Below, piece by piece: positions 60,474 to 64,000 of a DNA stretch of 64,000 nucleotides. The notes below the pieces were generated by a model. That model was not told where the DNA came from. It worked only from the letters and a program-made list of their open reading frames with translations, and made no database searches. The position numbers were made by a program, and so were the translations under genes. This DNA is from Burhinus oedicnemus (taxonomy: Eukaryota > Chordata > Aves > Charadriiformes > Burhinidae): NCBI GenBank assembly GCA_008921705.1, contig VFFE01006710.1, positions 730,227 through 794,226 of the forward strand. Direction: 5' to 3'. Positions within the stretch are counted from its first letter, which is position 1; every line of letters begins with the position of its first letter.

Positions 60474-63400
60474 GTTTTTTTCTATCTGCACTAACTCTTG
60501 CAAAAACTATTTCAGCATGTAAAATGTGCGTGCAGTCATGACCTTTTTTGCTGCTGCTTCTCTCCTCAGGCAGAATCAAGTGCAGGAGCTGGCAAGGTAT
60601 TCACAGATGAATCGGTCTGAGCTGTAGCTTAGATCCCGAGGAGCAGCTGCAAAACTTAGTCTATACGGAGCCAGTGCTCATGACATCTGTGTTTGTCCAG
60701 GGTTGACTTCCAAGCTTCACGCAGGCTTGAACAGATGGAAGAGAGTGGGGCCCAGCAGCCCACAGAGGTTGGAGAGGGAAGAACTGTGGCAGCTGGAGGG
60801 AGGTAAGATGAGACAATTCTCTACATGAAGTTTTGGGTACAGAATTATGTGCTCCTTTTGAATTCTTCTGCTGTAGGTATAAATCAGCAATCCCAGTTTT
60901 CTCTCAATTTAACATGATGATGACAACAGTGATTGTCCCAACAAATAAACGCCTAGGTGATGCATACAGAAGAGTGAAAAACAAAACCCTTACAAGCAGA
61001 CTAGTGCCATGTTGTTTTTTTTTCCCCTGCTGCTCTGGCAGAAAGCAGGTCTGTGGAGCAGGGACAGTAACTCGTGTCAGAGTTGGTAGCTTAGTGCATC
61101 AAGCCTGTGTGAGCATAGCAGTGCCAGTTGGACTGGGTCTGCCACGAAACTGTGGATGAGACTCATCTTTTGACACAAATGGAGAAAATAACTGTCAAGT
61201 TGGAATAGAAATATGAAAGCTCATTTCTGTGTGGGAAGCTTTTGGAGAGCTGCAGCTTTGACATGCCTCCTTCCCTGGTTAGCCCAGTTTTCCAGGCTGT
61301 GGTGATGTTTCCTATATGGGAATCTGCAGTGAGAAAGCAAGGAAATAAATTTCTCGCTATGAGCATGCAGGTGCTCACAGGCACTTGTTAAGGAAAATTT
61401 GTAGTTAAGCGGAAAGCTGTAGGCTTGGGAGAATAATTTTACAAGCTATGGCTTTTAAGTATTGAGCAACAAGGAAAGTGGTGAGTCCATGGAAGGATAT
61501 GGGACTTATTAGAGACCTTGTTAGAAAGATCGTAGCATGTTTTCATATGTGACTTCTCCATGTTGACATGGAGAATACACAGACTGATTAACAATATGAC
61601 GTGACCTTAAAAATCACAGAGCCTTTATTTGTATGTGTGACTCTTCAGATGTCTGCTTCCTTTTAAAATAACTTCTCAGATTCTTCAACTCCTCTAGAAA
61701 AAGTAATTCCTCATTCATAGTAAACATCAGCTGCTTTAAACTTGGAAGGGTGTAGACGAGTGAAAGTTAATGTAGATCATCCACTCAAACATGCCAGGGT
61801 TTGTTCAGCCTCTCAGTGTATTTTTATATGTACCGTCTACTTTAAGTACTATATAAGCAGAAAAATGAGCTTTGTGTCAGTTCATAAAAGAAAAAAATGG
61901 CTAGGACATTCTGAACTATAATAATGTGACGTACCACGGCTTCATACTTTGACCTGTCTGGACTGGAGCGTTTTTCATTCTTTCTCCTTTGATACCTAAT
62001 TTAAACACTTCTCTCATGGTTACCCTTGATATAACATGAACGCAGCCGTTCTCATGATCTCTGTCACCCAGGGGTTTTTCTCCCTTTCCTCTATTTTAGG
62101 AAAGAGCTAATGAAGGAACTGTCATAGAAAAGAGATTCCCTGTTAAGTATTTCTTTGGAGCGAAGCTAAGTTAGATTGTCTCTAAATAGCTCTTAATTTT
62201 AGAGAAATCTTTTAAAGAACCTGAAATGCATGGCTTTCCTCTCTTCCCCTCAGTGAATGAAAGAAGTGCTAGGCTCATGTGCAGTCCAAGTTTGCCTGTA
62301 GCTTTTGATTTGAATGGCTCAGCTGATGCCTGTTGTTGATATCCTATTTTCCTATAACCTACAACATACCAGTGGTCATGGATCTGTATTTCCCCATGAA
62401 GCTCATGGGTAAGGACACAGACAGGGATCAGTTCCTCTATGGAGAGGTTTACAGACCAGCAATTACTGGCTGAGAAGTGACCCGTGTAGATTAACTGCAT
62501 GAACATGAATTCAAATTTCTGCATGCAGTTCTGCCTCTAACACAGGCTTCGTGTATGTGTGCTTAGTGATTATTTTTTAAGGTTTATTTCGGCCTAGTTT
62601 TATCAACACTGTTTAGAGTAGGCCAGTAGGTGAAGTTTTGGAGGTCTTTGAATTGCAACTCCAAGAGATTTCATTTCCACACCAGTTAAGATCTGGTAAT
62701 ATCTTTAGCTAGTAAAAAGGAACTTTGTAAGGAGAGGAGTGCATCAGTTTAATGTTCATATGGTAATTACCTATTTTGGGGTGACATTTAATAGACTGAA
62801 GTTCACTGCTGTTCATTTTATCCTTTTGTGTGGGGATTGCTGGAAAAGAACATGTACTTAACATTTTGGGATGTGACAAAGGAGGAGAAAATTATACCCC
62901 TTGGCTATGCTCTTTTGATCTTGTATTTTTACCTAGGTGAAAATGTAGTATACGTCAGATAGTAGCTACAAAGTACACCTAGACTATTTTTGTTTTGGAC
63001 TTGCAGAGAAATTGGTCACTGAGATTGCAGCAGCATTTCTTTTGAGGAGGAGAATTTTTTTTGGCACCTATTAGTTCTTTCTTTGAACATTTGGGGTTAT
63101 TTAGACTATGTAGTTACTTTGCATCAGCCAGTAACTCAGCTGAGTTTGGTCATATTGGAAGTAAAACAGAGATAGTCAATCTATGTTAAATCCCATTATA
63201 CCTGGATTTCACTTTCATCTGTAGATACGTTAAAGGTTTTATGACTTGCTTTATTTTACTGTTTCATATGAAAGCATTATCAACACAACTGTGACTTTTT
63301 TTTTTAAATGGGAATAGTTAAGATGCGTCTGAAGAGTTATGATGGGGGTAAAAGCCTCTGTTTTACCCAGTGAAAATTAAGACCAGTGGGATTTACCTGC

Positions 63401-64000
63401 ATTTTTTATCCCTCTTCATTTTAGCATTTGAAAGTGGACAGGGAGTGGATGTTAAAACCTGAGGTTTCTGGCACCTTGGGAGGATACGGTGTGTATGAGA
63501 CGCAGATTAAATGTCTCAGGGCTTCATGGGGAGCTAGCAGTAAGGAGGGGAATTACATGCAGCCTTACTCCCATACCGTGGGTCTGTCTATCGTAAAATG
63601 AAGGTGTAGCTATACAGGAGAAAAGTGAATCCATTGTGTCTTCAAGTTGCACTAATGTATGTAAAACTTGAGATGACTTTTCTATGAATTTTTTTTCTGC
63701 CTCTGAAAATCTCATGAGACAGATAGGTCTCCATTTTTAAAAAACAAGAAATTTATGCCTGAGGAAATATAAATAGCAAAAGGTTGAGGGGAAAATAAGC
63801 AAAAAAAGAACTTGGATGCTGATAACAATGGAGTCTGAGAGGCATGGTTAACAGCAATTCCCCTTTTCAGACACCCTGCAGAACAGCAGGAAGCTCTTCA
63901 GAGAGGCTTTCTTGTGTTGCAGAGAGAAACAAAGGACTCTTTCCTTCAAAAAAGGCCCTTTCTTGGATGGCCGTGTGAGAAGTGAAGCTTTACTGTTATT

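Larger units (their letters stand above)
51439..64000. other. Gene-free region to the window end
   Basis: No convincing exon, RNA gene or promoter recognised in about 12.5 kb. Open frames are short and without domains. It contains a MIR-like fragment (54770-54875), an ancient repeat fragment (58345-58440) and a local direct repeat (60352-60473). Confidence 0.6.

Noticed and set aside
1..64000. Search for miR-203, which lies near KIF26A in mammals
   Set aside because: It is located upstream of KIF26A in mammals, and I found no stretch matching its mature sequence here; the window starts inside the gene.
38476..64000. Search for the next gene (C14orf180 or TMEM179 in mammals)
   Set aside because: No exon with membrane-protein character or fitting splice sites was recognised, so nothing is claimed.

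Overview
The window reads as vertebrate nuclear DNA, almost certainly from a bird. It has spliced exons with canonical GT/AG borders, long introns, CR1 LINE copies of the avian type, and a retroviral LTR of a kind I know from neoavian birds. I see no prokaryotic, viral-genome or organellar features and no CRISPR-like system.

One protein-coding gene is present, on the + strand: KIF26A, the atypical kinesin-11 family protein. Eleven coding exons lie between 7257 and 37169. Joined in the order found they keep one open frame: the first base completes a codon begun in an exon outside the window, followed by 1719 residues and a TGA. The missing 5' part (promoter, first exons, roughly the first few hundred residues) lies upstream of position 1. 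Exons 7257-26877 encode the end of the N-terminal region and the whole kinesin-like motor domain. Exon 27440-30824 is a single 3.4 kb exon for the long, low-complexity Ser/Pro-rich tail. The last three exons (35324-37169) encode the conserved C-terminal segment and a coiled-coil end. The 3'UTR follows, to about 38475. The motor has the family's degenerate nucleotide-binding motifs, in keeping with KIF26A being described as a kinesin without normal ATPase activity that acts as a signalling and microtubule-binding scaffold. KIF26A is chosen over its paralog KIF26B because several tail and C-terminal blocks match KIF26A better.

Layout: 1-7256 intron with an old LINE fragment and MIR-like pieces; 7257-7440 exon; 7441-21056 long intron with an old CR1/L3-like RT fragment and simple repeats; 21057-27439 motor exons with short introns; 27440-30824 giant tail exon; 30825-35323 intron with an antisense 1.1 kb LTR flanked by a 5-bp target duplication; 35324-37169 last three coding exons; 37170 to about 38475 3'UTR; about 38475-64000 apparently gene-free DNA with one CR1 copy (50497-51438) and several very old interspersed repeats.

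I did not find a new multi-gene system. The points most worth a second look are the degenerate motor motifs, several short linear motifs in the tail, the LTR and its internal tandem repeats, and a 256-codon open frame antisense to an intron. Homology statements rest on recall of the family, not on a search.
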